Part shown: positions 18,888-28,353 of the stretch, piece by piece | Layout of the letters: each line of letters begins with the position of its first letter | How positions within the stretch are numbered: position 1 is the first letter of the stretch | NCBI RefSeq assembly: GCF_001056295.1 | Contig: NZ_JVMD01000006.1 | Location: forward strand, 62,232-126,231 | From: Corynebacterium halotolerans | GTDB taxonomy: Bacteria > Actinomycetota > Actinomycetes > Mycobacteriales > Mycobacteriaceae | DNA: 64,000 bases | Direction of reading: 5' to 3' | The notes under the pieces: model-generated | What the model saw: the letters and a program-made list of their open reading frames with translations, nothing else | Database searches by the model: none | Told to the model about the DNA's origin: nothing | Made by a program: the position numbers and the translations under genes

Positions 18888-21553
18888 CGGTTATCGACCG
18901 GCCCCGGGTCGGATTCGCCGGAGGCGGCGCCACCGCGGCCGGCGTCGCGGTGGGCGCCATGTCCGGCACCGCCGTGGCCGGCGTCGCCCGAAGAGCCGCC
19001 GGGGCCCAGGGCCTCGCGCCTCTCCCACTCCAGGCGCAGCATGATGTCGCGCACCGTCAGACGGCCCTCCGGCACGTGGATCGGCTCCTCGCCGGCCGCG
19101 GCGGCAGCGGCGGCGTCGAAGTCGGCGTCGCCCGCGTAGCCCGCGACGAAATCGTCGTGCGGGTCCAGGCCGCCGAAGCCGGCCGCCGGATCTTCCTCGA
19201 CGAGCTCGCCCTCGTAGATGGGCTCGCCGGACTCCGTGTGCGCCGGCAGCGGCGGGGCCTTCGGCTGCTCGGCGGTGCGGTGGGCGTCGTCAAGCGGGGC
19301 ATCGGCGTAGGACACGCCCCGCGCCGCGCTCGCCGCGCCGACCGCCGTCGCCGACCCGGCCGGAGCCTCCGCCACGCCCGACGGGGCTGCCGGGGCGCCC
19401 GCCATCTCGGGCACGCGGCCCACCGGCGACGGCACCGCCGACCCGTGGCCCAGGCGCTCCGACATGCGCTTGACCCACTGCGGGGCCCACCAGCAATCGT
19501 CGCCCAGCAGCTTCATCACCGCCGGGACCAGCAGCATGCGGATGATCGTCGCGTCGAGGAACAGGGCGGCGATCATGCCGAAGGCGATGTACTTCATCAT
19601 CACGATGTCCGAGAACCCGAACGCGCCGGCCACCACGATCATGATCAGCGCCGCAGCCGTGATGATGCCGCCCGTGTTCGCCGTGCCGAACTGGATGGCG
19701 TGCGGCGTGGCGGCGCCGGCCTCGCGGTCCTCCACCATCCTGGACACCAGGAACACCTCGTAGTCCGTGGACAGGCCGTAGATGATCGCGATGATCAGCA
19801 CCAGCACCGGGCTCATCAGCGGCCCCGGCGTGAAGCCGAACAGGCCCGCGCCCACGCCGTCGACGAACATCGCCGTGAGCACGCCCAGCGTCGCGCCGAG
19901 GCCCAGGGCCGTCATGATGATCGCCTTCGCCGGCAGGATGATCGACCCGAACACCAGCGCCATCAGGATGAACGTGGCCACCACCATGTAGAGGATCATC
20001 CACGGCAGCTTGTCGAACAGCGCCTCGATGGACTCCACCTCCATCGTCGGAGTGCCGCCGATGTAGACCTTCGCGCCCTGCGGGACGGCGATGTCGCGCA
20101 GCTGCTCGACGACGCGCGCGTTGTCCTTGCGGTCGGCGATGCCCGCCGACAGCACGGTGACGCCGTCCTTCGTCGGCCGGGCGATCTTGAAGCGGTCCGT
20201 CAGGCCCTCGACCTGGTTCGCCTTCTGGTAGATCTCGCCGACCGCGCGCGGGTTGCCGCCGTCCTCGATGACCAGCTTCACCGGATCGGTGCGCATGGTC
20301 GGGAAGTTGGCGTCGAAGCGCTCCTGCGCCACGCGGGTCTCGTTCGCCGGCGGCAGGTAGGTCTCGTTGATGCCGCCGAACTTGATGCCGATCAGCGGCA
20401 GCGTCAGGGCCAGCAAGCCGAAGCAGACCGCCACGGTGACCAGCTTCGAATGCTTCATCGCCCAGGCCGGGATGCGGCCCCACAGCGAGTTCATCGACTG
20501 CTCGCGGGTGCGGCCCGCGCGGCGGATGCTCCACTTGTCGATGTTCTTGCCCAGCAGCGCGAACAACGCCGGCAGCACGGACAGCGACAGCAGCGCCGCC
20601 AGCGCCACAGCCGAAATGGCGCCGTAGGCGACCGATTTCAGGAAGGCCTGGGGGAACAGCAGCAGGCCCGACAGCGCGACCGCGACCATCGCCGCGGAGA
20701 ACACCACCGTCTTGCCGGCCGTCGCCGTCGTATTCGCCACCGCCTGGGGGACGGGCACGCCCTCGGCCATCTCCTCGCGGAACCGGGAAACCATGAACAG
20801 GCCGTAGTCGATGGCCAGGCCCAGGCCCAGCAGCGTCACCACCGACTGGGCGAAGGCGTTGACCTGCGTCACCGACGCCAGCATCGACAGGATGCCCAAC
20901 GACCCCGCGATGGACAGGATGCCCACGATCAGCGGCATCGACGCCGCCACCACGCCGCCGAAGACGAGGAGCAGCAGAATCGCCACGATGGGCAGGCCGA
21001 TCAGCTCCGCGCGCCCGATGTCGTCGGCCATGCCCGAATCCAGGGCGCCGGCGACGGGGGTCGCGCCGGCGACCTCCATGTCCACGCCCGCCACCGGGAT
21101 CTTGTCCTCGATGGCGCGGTAGTTCTTCAGGACGTCGTTGCCGGTGCCCTTCAGGCCGATCGCGACGAACGCGGTCTTCTTGTCCGGCGTCGCCAGCACC
21201 GCCTGATTGTTGGAGAAGTAGCTGGTGACGTGGTCGACGTACTGGGAATTCTCGGCCTGCAGGCGGGCGAAGTGCTCGTTGACCCGCTGCTTCAGGCCCG
21301 GATCATCGACGGTGGCCCCGTCGGGTGCATCGACGAGGACGATCACGTCGCCGGAGTTGTCCCGCCCGAACGTCTTCTCCTCCAGGACGGCCGCGGCGGT
21401 CGAATCCGACCCCGGGTCATCCCAGCCCTCCTGGTCGAGCCGGTCGCCCAGCTTCGTGCCCGAGAAGATGAACAGGGCGAGCAGGCCGACGACGAGAACC
21501 AGCGGCGTGATGACGCGATGCCGGTACGCGAAGGCTCCCCATCGATAGAACAT
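18884..21553 (-). CDS. cmpL1: RND-family trehalose monomycolate exporter (MmpL3/CmpL1)
   Basis: This exporter moves trehalose monomycolate across the inner membrane, driven by protons. The 889-residue product has the MMPL layout: TM1 (about 15-35), a first periplasmic domain, TM2-6 with the DYGLFMVSR motif that carries proton-relay aspartate, a second periplasmic domain, TM7-12 with the matching STDYEVFLVSRM motif, and a roughly 190-residue hydrophilic Ala/Pro/Glu/Asp-rich cytoplasmic tail. The start is placed at ATG 21553 (MFYRWGAF, the typical N-terminus) rather than the longer frame to 21613, which runs back through the NYN gene. Synteny with NYN protein, trmB and pckG matches the mmpL3 locus. 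The tail contains GTCGTCAAGC (19286-19295). Confidence 0.92.
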   Translation of the reverse strand: MFYRWGAFAYRHRVITPLVLVVGLLALFIFSGTKLGDRLDQEGWDDPGSDSTAAAVLEEKTFGRDNSGDVIVLVDAPDGATVDDPGLKQRVNEHFARLQAENSQYVDHVTSYFSNNQAVLATPDKKTAFVAIGLKGTGNDVLKNYRAIEDKIPVAGVDMEVAGATPVAGALDSGMADDIGRAELIGLPIVAILLLLVFGGVVAASMPLIVGILSIAGSLGILSMLASVTQVNAFAQSVVTLLGLGLAIDYGLFMVSRFREEMAEGVPVPQAVANTTATAGKTVVFSAAMVAVALSGLLLFPQAFLKSVAYGAISAVALAALLSLSVLPALFALLGKNIDKWSIRRAGRTREQSMNSLWGRIPAWAMKHSKLVTVAVCFGLLALTLPLIGIKFGGINETYLPPANETRVAQERFDANFPTMRTDPVKLVIEDGGNPRAVGEIYQKANQVEGLTDRFKIARPTKDGVTVLSAGIADRKDNARVVEQLRDIAVPQGAKVYIGGTPTMEVESIEALFDKLPWMILYMVVATFILMALVFGSIILPAKAIIMTALGLGATLGVLTAMFVDGVGAGLFGFTPGPLMSPVLVLIIAIIYGLSTDYEVFLVSRMVEDREAGAATPHAIQFGTANTGGIITAAALIMIVVAGAFGFSDIVMMKYIAFGMIAALFLDATIIRMLLVPAVMKLLGDDCWWAPQWVKRMSERLGHGSAVPSPVGRVPEMAGAPAAPSGVAEAPAGSATAVGAASAARGVSYADAPLDDAHRTAEQPKAPPLPAHTESGEPIYEGELVEEDPAAGFGGLDPHDDFVAGYAGDADFDAAAAAAAGEEPIHVPEGRLTVRDIMLRLEWERREALGPGGSSGDAGHGGAGHGAHRDAGRGGAASGESDPGPVDNR

Positions 21554-21560
21554 GTGCGGG

Positions 21561-22217
21561 TCAGCGCTCCTTGAGAAGGGACATGAGCGAACGGAACGGT
21601 TGCAGCCACGCACCCTCGTCCGGCAGGTTCTCCAGGTCGACGCGCGGCAGCGGTTCGCGGAACACGCCGGGGATGTCCTCCAGGTCGATGAACTCGATGA
21701 TGTCCGAGTTCACCGCCCACGCGGCGTGCTCGCGGAAGCCGATGACGGTGGTCGGGATCCGCGCGTGCTCGAGTTCCTCGAGCATCTCCTGGAAATTCTG
21801 CCCGTCGGCCGAGGCGACGACCACGCCTTCGAGGATGCCCTCCTCGCGGCGGCGCCGGATGTGGTCGAGCATGTCCGGGTCGACGTCGGAGTCCTCGCCG
21901 ATCTTCGGCTTGGCGAACACCGCGAAACCGACGTTGCGCAGCGCCTCCACCCACGGGCGGACTATCTCGGCGCTGCCCGGCGCGATGTTGGTGAAGACGG
22001 TGGCCTCGGGCTCGATGTGCGTGCCGATGTCATCGGCCAGGTCCATCGTCCGCTCGACCAGCCACCGGCCGATGGCGTCGAAGCGCGGGCGGTGCGCGGC
22101 GGTCGGCCGGGACCCGAGGATCGCGCCCAGCCCCATGTCGATGTTCGGGGCGTCCCAGACCAGCAGCAGCGTCGGCGTGGTCTCGGGGGATTCGGCGTAA
22201 TGGTGGGTGCCGCTCAT
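21561..22217 (-). CDS. NYN/PIN-like domain protein (Rv0207c type)
   Basis: The 218-residue soluble protein opens with [15 protein letters not shown], the first acidic motif of the NYN nuclease fold, and later has the [15 protein letters not shown] and [21 protein letters not shown] acidic segments. NYN domains are predicted metal-dependent RNases, but the members next to mmpL3 have no established activity that I know of. ATG 22217 overlaps the trmB stop (ATGA), and the stop lies 7 bases before the cmpL1 start, so trmB-NYN-cmpL1-UPF0104 is one tightly coupled operon. The conserved link to a TMM exporter is unexplained. Confidence 0.85.
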   Translation of the reverse strand: MSGTHHYAESPETTPTLLLVWDAPNIDMGLGAILGSRPTAAHRPRFDAIGRWLVERTMDLADDIGTHIEPEATVFTNIAPGSAEIVRPWVEALRNVGFAVFAKPKIGEDSDVDPDMLDHIRRRREEGILEGVVVASADGQNFQEMLEELEHARIPTTVIGFREHAAWAVNSDIIEFIDLEDIPGVFREPLPRVDLENLPDEGAWLQPFRSLMSLLKER

Positions 22218-23146
22218 CGGGCGTCCTCTCGGGTTGCGGCGGCGGTCCCCTCGGGGCCGCGCTTGCGCCACACGTATTCGTGGATGTCGTGGTCGAGGTT
22301 CAGGCCGCGGTTCTCGAACTTCGTCGTCGGCCGGTCGAGCAGCATGGGCGACTCGGGCCACGGCCACGGCATCGGCTCGAGGGACGGCTCGACGTCGCGC
22401 AGCTCGTCGATCCACTCGGCGTAGCCGGCGTGGTCGGTGGCGGCGTGGAAGACGCCGCCGGGCTTGAGGCGCGAGGCGATCAGCCGCAGCGTGCCGCTCT
22501 GCAGGATGCGGCGCTTGTGGTGTCGGGCCTTGGGCCACGGGTCGGGGAAGAACAGGCGCACGCCGTCGAGGGACTCGGGGGCGATCATGCGCTGCAGGAC
22601 CTCGACGCCGTCGCCGCGGACCATGCGGATGTTGTCGACGCCCTCGCGGGTCATGGCGGACAGCAGCTTCGCCAGGCCCGGCTTGTACAGCTCGACGGCG
22701 ATGATGTTGCGGTCGGCCTCGTGCGGCGCCATGGCGACGGTCGACGTGCCGGTGCCGCAGCCGATTTCCACGATCGTCGGGCCGGTCCGGCCGAACCATT
22801 CGGCGACGTCGATCACGTCGTCGGAAAGCACCTTGCCCACCCGGTCCCAGTGCTCGTCCCAAATGGCCGCCTGGCCGGGGGTGAGGGTGCCGCGGCGGAA
22901 GCTGACGCCGCCGATGCGCGGGTACTCGAGGCCATCGTCGAATTCGGTTTGCATGGGGCGGCCGTAGGGGAGGGCGCCCTTGCCGAAGTCGGGGACGCGG
23001 CCGGAGTCCGGTGCGGCGGATGCGGGATCCGCGCCTGCGGAGCCGGACGCCGTCGACTCGGCATCGTTCGGACCCGGTGCGGCGGATGCGGGATCCGCGC
23101 CTTCCCGGGGCTCGAAGTTCGTATCAGGGGTATCAGAGTTAGTCAT
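22214..23146 (-). CDS. trmB: tRNA (guanine-N7)-methyltransferase TrmB
   Basis: This enzyme methylates G46 of tRNA variable loops using SAM. The 310-residue protein has SAM motif [11 protein letters not shown] at about residues 125-134 and the family signature [17 protein letters not shown] at about 198-214, plus [10 protein letters not shown]. It carries an unusual N-terminal extension of about 65 residues rich in Ala/Pro/Ser/Asp, containing a 29-bp perfect direct repeat (23009-23037 and 23075-23103), before the conserved core starts. ATG 23146 is chosen over an in-frame ATG at 23155. It is the first gene of the cmpL1 operon and matches the Rv0208c position. Confidence 0.9.
   Translation of the reverse strand: MTNSDTPDTNFEPREGADPASAAPGPNDAESTASGSAGADPASAAPDSGRVPDFGKGALPYGRPMQTEFDDGLEYPRIGGVSFRRGTLTPGQAAIWDEHWDRVGKVLSDDVIDVAEWFGRTGPTIVEIGCGTGTSTVAMAPHEADRNIIAVELYKPGLAKLLSAMTREGVDNIRMVRGDGVEVLQRMIAPESLDGVRLFFPDPWPKARHHKRRILQSGTLRLIASRLKPGGVFHAATDHAGYAEWIDELRDVEPSLEPMPWPWPESPMLLDRPTTKFENRGLNLDHDIHEYVWRKRGPEGTAAATREDAR
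23009..23103. repeat. 29-bp direct repeat in the trmB N-terminal extension
   Basis: A 29-base string beginning CCGGTGCGGCGGATGCGG is identical at 23009-23037 and 23075-23103 (66-base period). It encodes the repeated GADPASAAP segment on the minus strand. Confidence 0.85.
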
Positions 23147-23400
23147 CGCCCCCATTGTTCACGACCGGCGGAGGAGGTCAATAATCCCGCGCACGTGATT
23201 TCGCCCGCGCACGGGTCGCCCCTGGCCGCGGATCTGTTGCCCGGGTCCGGCGGCCGTGATCTACTGGGCGCGTTCGCGGCAGGGGGATAAGGCCACGTCG
23301 AACGGGTGACATCCGGGAAATCCGGGTCATTCGGGGAAATTTGGGGATATTCGGGAGCTTTCGGGGAATGCCCGGGGACTTGCGGGGGAAATGGGGGATC

Positions 23401-24042
23401 ATGCGCGATTCGGTCGCGGCGGGTGCCGTGGTTGCCGTGAGTGCTGCGAGTACCGCGAGTGCCGCGGTGACGCTCGCCGCATCGGGGCGGGAGGGTCGTC
23501 TGTGGGCGGCGGTCGTCGATTGGCTGGCGGGGGCGGGCGTCGGCGAGGCCGCGGCGGTGGACATGGCGGAGTTGCTCGATTCCGTCTCGGGGCCGCCGAT
23601 CATCGCGGTGCGCGGCCCGGCGGGAATCGGGGCCGGTGCGGTGGCGGAGGCGCTGCGCGGGCACCCGGTCGCCCGCGGGCATTGGGTTGTCGTCGCCGAC
23701 GAGGGCCCCGCGCCGCGCATCGACGCCGATGCCGTCATCACCCTCGCCCACGATCCGGGGGCGGTCGCGCGCCCCGGCGAGGTGGTCGCCGATCCCCGGG
23801 CGCTCCGGGGGCGGGGCTTCCCGCTTGACGACGCCGCCGGAGACCCCGGACCGGCCATCGACCCGATTTCCGCCGTTGCGCCGGATTCCCGGGTCGACGC
23901 CCTGATCGGAGAGGTGGAGAAGCTGACGGCGCCCGAAGTCCTCGCCGACGTGCGGGCGGGCCGACTCGAGAGGGGCGTCGCGGCCATCGCGGCGGCCCAT
24001 CCCATCGTCCGCGATGAACTGGAGGACCTGCTGTGGCCGTGA
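23401..24042 (+). CDS. hypothetical protein with a P-loop-like N-terminal segment
   Basis: I do not recognise this 213-residue protein. It is Ala/Val-rich, with a strand-loop-helix PIIAVRGPAGIGAGAVAEAL (about residues 64-83) resembling a degraded Walker A, followed by VVVADEGP and ITLAHDPGAVARPGEVVAD, which suggests a Rossmann-like NTPase fold. No convincing lysine is present in the loop, so NTP binding is uncertain. A C-terminal helical region follows. ATG 23401 has GGGGGA just upstream, and longer starts back to 23341 are possible. It overlaps the next gene by 10 bases. Position between trmB and pckG corresponds to Rv0209-Rv0210. It contains GTCGTCAAGC on the minus strand at 23823-23832 (P-L-D-D with CTT). 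Confidence 0.65.
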   Translation: MRDSVAAGAVVAVSAASTASAAVTLAASGREGRLWAAVVDWLAGAGVGEAAAVDMAELLDSVSGPPIIAVRGPAGIGAGAVAEALRGHPVARGHWVVVADEGPAPRIDADAVITLAHDPGAVARPGEVVADPRALRGRGFPLDDAAGDPGPAIDPISAVAPDSRVDALIGEVEKLTAPEVLADVRAGRLERGVAAIAAAHPIVRDELEDLLWP

Positions 24043-25199
24043 CCATGGGCGACGGGCAGCCGCTGGAGGTGACCACGGGCGGCGGGCCACCGCTGGAGGC
24101 GGCCAAGGGCGATGGGCCGCCGTTGGAGGTGGCCAAGGGCGATGGGCCGCCGCTGGAGGTGACCCGGACCGGGCCCGCCGCCGACTGGGCGGACGTGAGG
24201 GTGCTGGAAGACGGGGGCATCCGGTTCGCCGATGGGCGGATGCCGGTGGTGCTCATCCTCGTGGACGGCCGGGTGCCGCCGACCCGCGGCGACGTCGACC
24301 TCGTGGAAGCCGTGTCCGGGGCGACCGGGCGGTGCGCGGTGGGGCTCGACGTGGACCGCGCACCGGAGCCCGGCGGCGAACACATGGCGGGGACCGGCGG
24401 GGAACACATGGTGGGGGCCGACCTTGCTCACGCGGTGGGGCCCAATGTGGGGCACGGCGGCGGGAACCATTTCGCCGCATGGCGGGACGCCGTCCACGTC
24501 GACGTGCCGGTCGGGCTCCTCGACCCCGCCATGGCCAGAACCCTGAAACTCCTCGCGGACGGACCCGCCCGGCCGATCACCCCGACTCCCGGCCAACGCA
24601 GGCGCGCATTGTTGGGGGCGCAGCTGTCGGCCGATCGCGCCGGGCGGGCACGGGCCGTCGAAAAGCAATGGCGGGAGCGGAAGGCGGCCATGCCGCATGC
24701 CATCGCCGACGCGCTGGAGGAGGCGACTCGGGGTGCGGCGCCGGCCGGTGCGCGCGAGCTCGATGCCGCGGTGGCGAAGGCGGGGGAGAGCGTCGCCGAA
24801 GCGCTGGGACTGCCCGGGCCCCCGGCCGCGCCCGAGGCGCGGGAACGGCCGAAGCCGGGCTTCTTCACCGACGCCGGGGTGGGGCTGCTGACGCTCGGCG
24901 CGGCGGTCGGCGCGGGCGGGGTCCTCGGCGGGCCGCTGCAATGGGCGGGGCTGCCGAGCTGGGCCTCGGCGACCGTGACGGGGCTGGCGGGGTTCGGGCT
25001 GGCGGCATCGCTGGCGATCGGAGGGCGGCGCCGGCGGATCGCCCGCGAGCGGGCCGGGTGGATGGCCGCGCACCTGGCGAAGGTCCGCCGCACCTGGGAC
25101 CGGGACATCGCGACGGCGCTGCGCGCCGAAACGCCGGTGCCGGCGGACGGATGGCGCGCCCGGCACCTCGCGGCGGCGCTGAGGGCGGAAACCGGGTGA
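24033..25199 (+). CDS. hypothetical membrane protein with four N-terminal 10-residue repeats
   Basis: This unrecognised 388-residue protein begins (GTG 24033, or internal GTG 24039 / ATG 24045) with four 10-residue repeats of the form G-x-G-x-P-L-E-x-x-x. A globular region follows (about 60-165) with VVLILVDGR and a DVDLVEAVSGATGRCAVGLDVDRAP pattern, then a long Arg/Ala-rich helical part (about 185-270). Two hydrophobic segments follow (about 285-335: LLTLGAAVGAGGVLGG, ATVTGLAGFGLAASLAIGG) before a basic cytoplasmic tail. Overlap with the upstream gene implies coupled translation and a two-protein system. A P-loop-like partner plus a helical, double-membrane-segment protein recalls dynamin-like pairs, but no GTPase motif proves it. 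Confidence 0.6.
   Translation: MAVTMGDGQPLEVTTGGGPPLEAAKGDGPPLEVAKGDGPPLEVTRTGPAADWADVRVLEDGGIRFADGRMPVVLILVDGRVPPTRGDVDLVEAVSGATGRCAVGLDVDRAPEPGGEHMAGTGGEHMVGADLAHAVGPNVGHGGGNHFAAWRDAVHVDVPVGLLDPAMARTLKLLADGPARPITPTPGQRRRALLGAQLSADRAGRARAVEKQWRERKAAMPHAIADALEEATRGAAPAGARELDAAVAKAGESVAEALGLPGPPAAPEARERPKPGFFTDAGVGLLTLGAAVGAGGVLGGPLQWAGLPSWASATVTGLAGFGLAASLAIGGRRRRIARERAGWMAAHLAKVRRTWDRDIATALRAETPVPADGWRARHLAAALRAETG
24048..24167 (+). repeat. 30-bp tandem coding repeat, four units
   Basis: Four in-frame 30-base units encode GDGQPLEVTT, GGGPPLEAAK, GDGPPLEVAK and GDGPPLEVTR. Units 3 and 4 are nearly identical, so copy number could vary between strains. Confidence 0.85.
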
Positions 25200-25447
25200 G
25201 GGATGTGGGGGATGTGGGGGGCGTGAGGGATGTGGGGGCGTGATGGATGTGGGGGATGTGAAGCGACCGCGGGGAACGGCGGGAAGTGAAGGGCGCGCGG
25301 GGAACGGCGGGAAGTGACGGGGCGGTGCGTGAGATGAGATGCGCGAGATGAGATGCGCGAGTTGAGCGGGACGGGAATGGCGGCCGAACGGAACGTCGCG
25401 AAGCAGAGACCGAATATGCAAAGGCCGAATATGAGGCCGAGTAGGGG
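25200..25447. repeat. low-complexity intergenic stretch of short direct repeats
   Basis: Contains an array of GGATGTGGGG-like units (25201-25260), a perfect 22-bp direct repeat starting CGCGGGGAACGG at 25268 and 25296, a 14-bp tandem GAGATGAGATGCGC at 25331-25358, and CCGAATATG repeats near 25410-25435. No gene is seen. The DUF6802 ribosome site must lie at its end. Confidence 0.75.
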
Positions 25448-26035
25448 ATGGAAATGATGGACGGAATCTTCGGGGGCCACGGAAGCCACGGCGCCGACGG
25501 AACCGGCGGGATCGACGGCACCGGCATCGGCGGCGGTGCCGGACCAGCGGCGGCCTGCGGTCTCGGTGACCTCGCCGCGATCGACCCATTCGAAGCGGGC
25601 ATGGCGAGTGCGGCCGGCGCGGAGGGGATGGCGGGCACCATCGGGGCGGATGGCGCGGTGAGTGCTGCGGGTGTTGCGGGGACTGCGGGGGCGACCGGCG
25701 ACGGGATGATCCTGCGCATCGGCGGCGAGTACTTCGACATCGGGCCGGTCTCCGCGGACGCCGACGGGGACGGCGTCGCCGATTCCGTCACGCTCGCCGA
25801 CGACCGGGGCCTGAGCATCTACTCGGACATCGACGGAGACGGCGCAGTCGATCACGTCACCACGGTCCTGTTCGATGGGACGTACGAGACGTGGACCGTG
25901 GCCTCGGGAACGGGGGCGGAAAGTTCCGGGGGCACCCCCTCGGGGGTGGGCGCCGATCCCGTCGCAAAGCCGGGCGGCCCTGCGACCTGGGGCGTTCATG
26001 AATGGGAACGGGGCGAAAGAGGCCGCTGGGCGTGA
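25448..26035 (+). CDS. DUF6802 family protein
   Basis: The 195-residue protein has a Gly/Ala-rich N-terminal half and a conserved core at about residues 85-155: MILRIGGEYFDIG, then DADGDGVADSVTL, then DIDGDGAVDHVTTV and a YETWTV end. The two DxDxDG loops look like calcium-binding repeats, but binding is only inferred. I recognise the core as DUF6802 of corynebacteria, a family without known function. No signal peptide is seen, and the start (ATG 25448, or 25454 or 25457) is uncertain. The C-terminal Ala/Gly/Trp-rich tail carries GTCGCAAAGC (25961-25970). Confidence 0.65.
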   Translation: MEMMDGIFGGHGSHGADGTGGIDGTGIGGGAGPAAACGLGDLAAIDPFEAGMASAAGAEGMAGTIGADGAVSAAGVAGTAGATGDGMILRIGGEYFDIGPVSADADGDGVADSVTLADDRGLSIYSDIDGDGAVDHVTTVLFDGTYETWTVASGTGAESSGGTPSGVGADPVAKPGGPATWGVHEWERGERGRWA

Positions 26036-26103
26036 TCTTCCCCAAAAGGATCGCTGTGGGGTTCGTCTCACGTTCGTCGGCGGCAAGTTTAGATGAGCGA
26101 CGG

Positions 26104-26109
26104 TAGCCT
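26104..26109 (+). promoter_or_regulatory. -10 element of pckG
   Basis: TAGCCT at 26104-26109 lies about 37 bases before the pckG ATG, in an AT-richer patch. AGGAGA at about 26135-26140 is the ribosome site. No clear -35 is seen. Confidence 0.45.
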
Positions 26110-26145
26110 GATAACGAGACGCGAAATCCATAGTCAGGAGAACAG

Positions 26146-27984
26146 ATGTCCGCACCTTCCATCCCGGGTCTGCAGGGGCAGGCCCCGACCGAGAACGCCG
26201 AGCTGCTCAGGTGGATCGCCGAGGTCGCAGAGCTCACCACCCCGGACAAGGTCGTCTTCGCCGACGGCTCCCAGGAGGAGTGGGACCGCCTTTCCCAGGA
26301 CCTGGTCGACAAGGGCACGTTCATCAAGCTCAACGAGGAGAAGCGCCCCAACTCCTTCCTGGCGCGCTCCAACCCGGCCGACGTCGCCCGCGTCGAGTCC
26401 CGCACCTTCATCTGCTCCGAAAAGGAGGAGGACGCCGGCCCGACCAACAACTGGGCGGACCCGGCCAAGATGAAGGAGGAGATGCTCGAGCATTACCGCG
26501 GCTCCATGAAGGGCCGCACCATGTTCGTCGTCCCCTTCTGCATGGGTCCGATCGATGACCCGTCGCCGAAGCTCGGCGTCCAGCTCACCGACTCGGAGTA
26601 CGTCGTGCTGTCGATGCGCATCATGACCCGCATGGGCCAGGACGCGCTGGACAAGATCGGCAAGGACGGCGACTTCGTCCACGCCCTGCACTCCGTGGGC
26701 GCGCCGCTGGCCGAGGGCGAGGAAGACTCCACCTGGCCGTGCAACGACACCAAGTACATCACGCACTTCCCCGAGACCAAGGAAATCTGGTCCTACGGCT
26801 CCGGCTACGGCGGCAACGCCATCCTGGCCAAGAAGTGCTACGCCCTCCGCATCGCCTCGGTCATGGCCAAGGAAGAGGGCTGGATGGCCGAGCACATGCT
26901 CATCCTGAAGCTCACCGACCCGTCGGACAAGGTCTACTACGTCGCCGCCGCGTTCCCGTCGGCCTGCGGCAAGACCAACCTGGCCATGCTGACCCCGACC
27001 ATCGAGGGCTGGAAGGCCGAGGTCGTCGGCGACGACATCGCCTGGCTGAAGTTCGGCGACGACGGCCGCCTGTACGCCGTCAACCCGGAGAACGGCTTCT
27101 TCGGCGTCGCCCCCGGCACCAACTACGACTCCAACCCGAACGCGATGAAGACCCTGGAGAAGGGCAACTCCATCTTCACCAACGTCGCGCTCACCGATGA
27201 CGGCGACGTCTGGTGGGAGGGTCTGGAAGGCAAGCCGGAGCACCTCATCGACTGGAAGGGCAACGACTGGACCCCCGACTCCGATGAGCTGTCCTCGCAC
27301 CCGAACTCCCGCTACTGCACCCCGATCGCGCAGTGCCCGGTCGCGGCTCCGGAGTTCAACGACTGGAAGGGCGTCCCGCTCGACGCCATCCTGTTCGGCG
27401 GCCGCCGCCCCGACACCGTGCCGCTGGTGACCGAGGCCCTGTCCTGGAACCACGCCACCTTCATCGGCGCGACCCTGGCCTCCGGCCAGACCGCCGCCTC
27501 CGCCGAGGCGAAGGTCGGCTCGCTGCGCCACGACCCGATGGCCATGCTGCCGTTCATCGGCTACAACGTCGGCGACTACCTGCAGCACTGGGTCGACATG
27601 GGCAAGAAGGGCGGCGACAACATGCCGTCCGTCTTCCTGGTCAACTGGTTCCGCCGCGGCGACGACGGCCGCTTCCTGTGGCCGGGCTTCGGCGACAACT
27701 CGCGCGTCCTGAAGTGGATCATCGACCGCATCGAGGGCCGCGTCGAGGCCAAGGAAACCGTCGTGGGCAAGACCGCCCGCGCCGAGGACCTGGACCTCAC
27801 CGGCCTGGACACCCCGATCGAGGACGTCAAGGAAGCCCTGAAGGCCCCGGCCGAGAAGTGGCAGGGCGACATCGCGGACAACGAGGAATGGCTGAAGTCC
27901 CTCGGCGACCGCATGCCGCAGGAGATGTGGGACGAGCTCGAGGCCCTGAAGGCCCGCATCAAGGAGCGCGAGACCAAGAAGTGA
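26146..27984 (+). CDS. pckG: phosphoenolpyruvate carboxykinase (GTP)
   Basis: This enzyme decarboxylates and phosphorylates oxaloacetate with GTP to PEP, the gluconeogenic entry from C4 acids. The 612-residue protein is full length and has the GTP-type signature [14 protein letters not shown] (about residues 268-281, reactive Cys in the loop), the PEP/oxaloacetate site [12 protein letters not shown] (about 124-135), the metal-binding GDDIAWLKF segment and a C-terminal guanine-binding FPGFGDN-like [13 protein letters not shown]. It is monocistronic, with its own promoter and a strong hairpin after the stop. The trmB-to-pckG order matches Rv0208c-Rv0211. Confidence 0.96.
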   Translation: MSAPSIPGLQGQAPTENAELLRWIAEVAELTTPDKVVFADGSQEEWDRLSQDLVDKGTFIKLNEEKRPNSFLARSNPADVARVESRTFICSEKEEDAGPTNNWADPAKMKEEMLEHYRGSMKGRTMFVVPFCMGPIDDPSPKLGVQLTDSEYVVLSMRIMTRMGQDALDKIGKDGDFVHALHSVGAPLAEGEEDSTWPCNDTKYITHFPETKEIWSYGSGYGGNAILAKKCYALRIASVMAKEEGWMAEHMLILKLTDPSDKVYYVAAAFPSACGKTNLAMLTPTIEGWKAEVVGDDIAWLKFGDDGRLYAVNPENGFFGVAPGTNYDSNPNAMKTLEKGNSIFTNVALTDDGDVWWEGLEGKPEHLIDWKGNDWTPDSDELSSHPNSRYCTPIAQCPVAAPEFNDWKGVPLDAILFGGRRPDTVPLVTEALSWNHATFIGATLASGQTAASAEAKVGSLRHDPMAMLPFIGYNVGDYLQHWVDMGKKGGDNMPSVFLVNWFRRGDDGRFLWPGFGDNSRVLKWIIDRIEGRVEAKETVVGKTARAEDLDLTGLDTPIEDVKEALKAPAEKWQGDIADNEEWLKSLGDRMPQEMWDELEALKARIKERETKK

Positions 27985-28353
27985 TTCGCCTTCGGTGAGC
28001 CGGGCACGCCCGGTTCGCAATACGCGTCCAGGATCGCCCCTTCCGACGCCGGCATCGCGCCGGCGGAGGGAGGGGCGTCTTCTGTTGCCGGGGTACTGCG
28101 TGACGCCGGGGTACCGCATGACGCCGGCCCGGTACGGGTGGGGGTAATGGGTGTGGCCGGATACCCGGTCGGGTACATTTGGCACGATTCATCGACGCGT
28201 GACGAAAAAGACATGCTCGGGGGCTATTTACGCAGCTGGGGTTCGGATAAAGTCACTGGCAGCGAAAGCCCGGCGGGCCCCGAGCGCCGGATCGCACGCG
28301 CCGCCCGAATCCGCGCCGCGCCCGCTTTCGTGACCAGAGAGGTTGTGCCCGAC
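27985..28353. other. 369-base region between pckG and nsrR
   Basis: No gene is supported. It holds the pckG terminator (28035-28077), an 18-bp tandem repeat (unit GCCGGGGTACTGCGTGAC at 28087-28104, second unit 28105-28122, partial third) and the undefined nsrR promoter. Confidence 0.7.
28035..28077 (+). terminator. hairpin terminator after pckG
   Basis: An inner GACGCCGGC / GCGCCGGCG stem is extended by outer CGCCCCTTCC and GGAGGGAGGGGCG arms, followed by TCTTCTGTT. It lies 51 bases beyond the pckG stop. Confidence 0.75.

Noticed and set aside
18950..21574. Long plus-strand frame opposite cmpL1
   Set aside because: Composition is Arg/Gln/Asp/His noise, and the minus-strand frame has full MmpL motifs.
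23341..23400. Upstream in-frame starts of the hypothetical protein at 23401
   Set aside because: The added residues come from GGGGAAT-type spacer repeats, and the best ribosome site precedes 23401.
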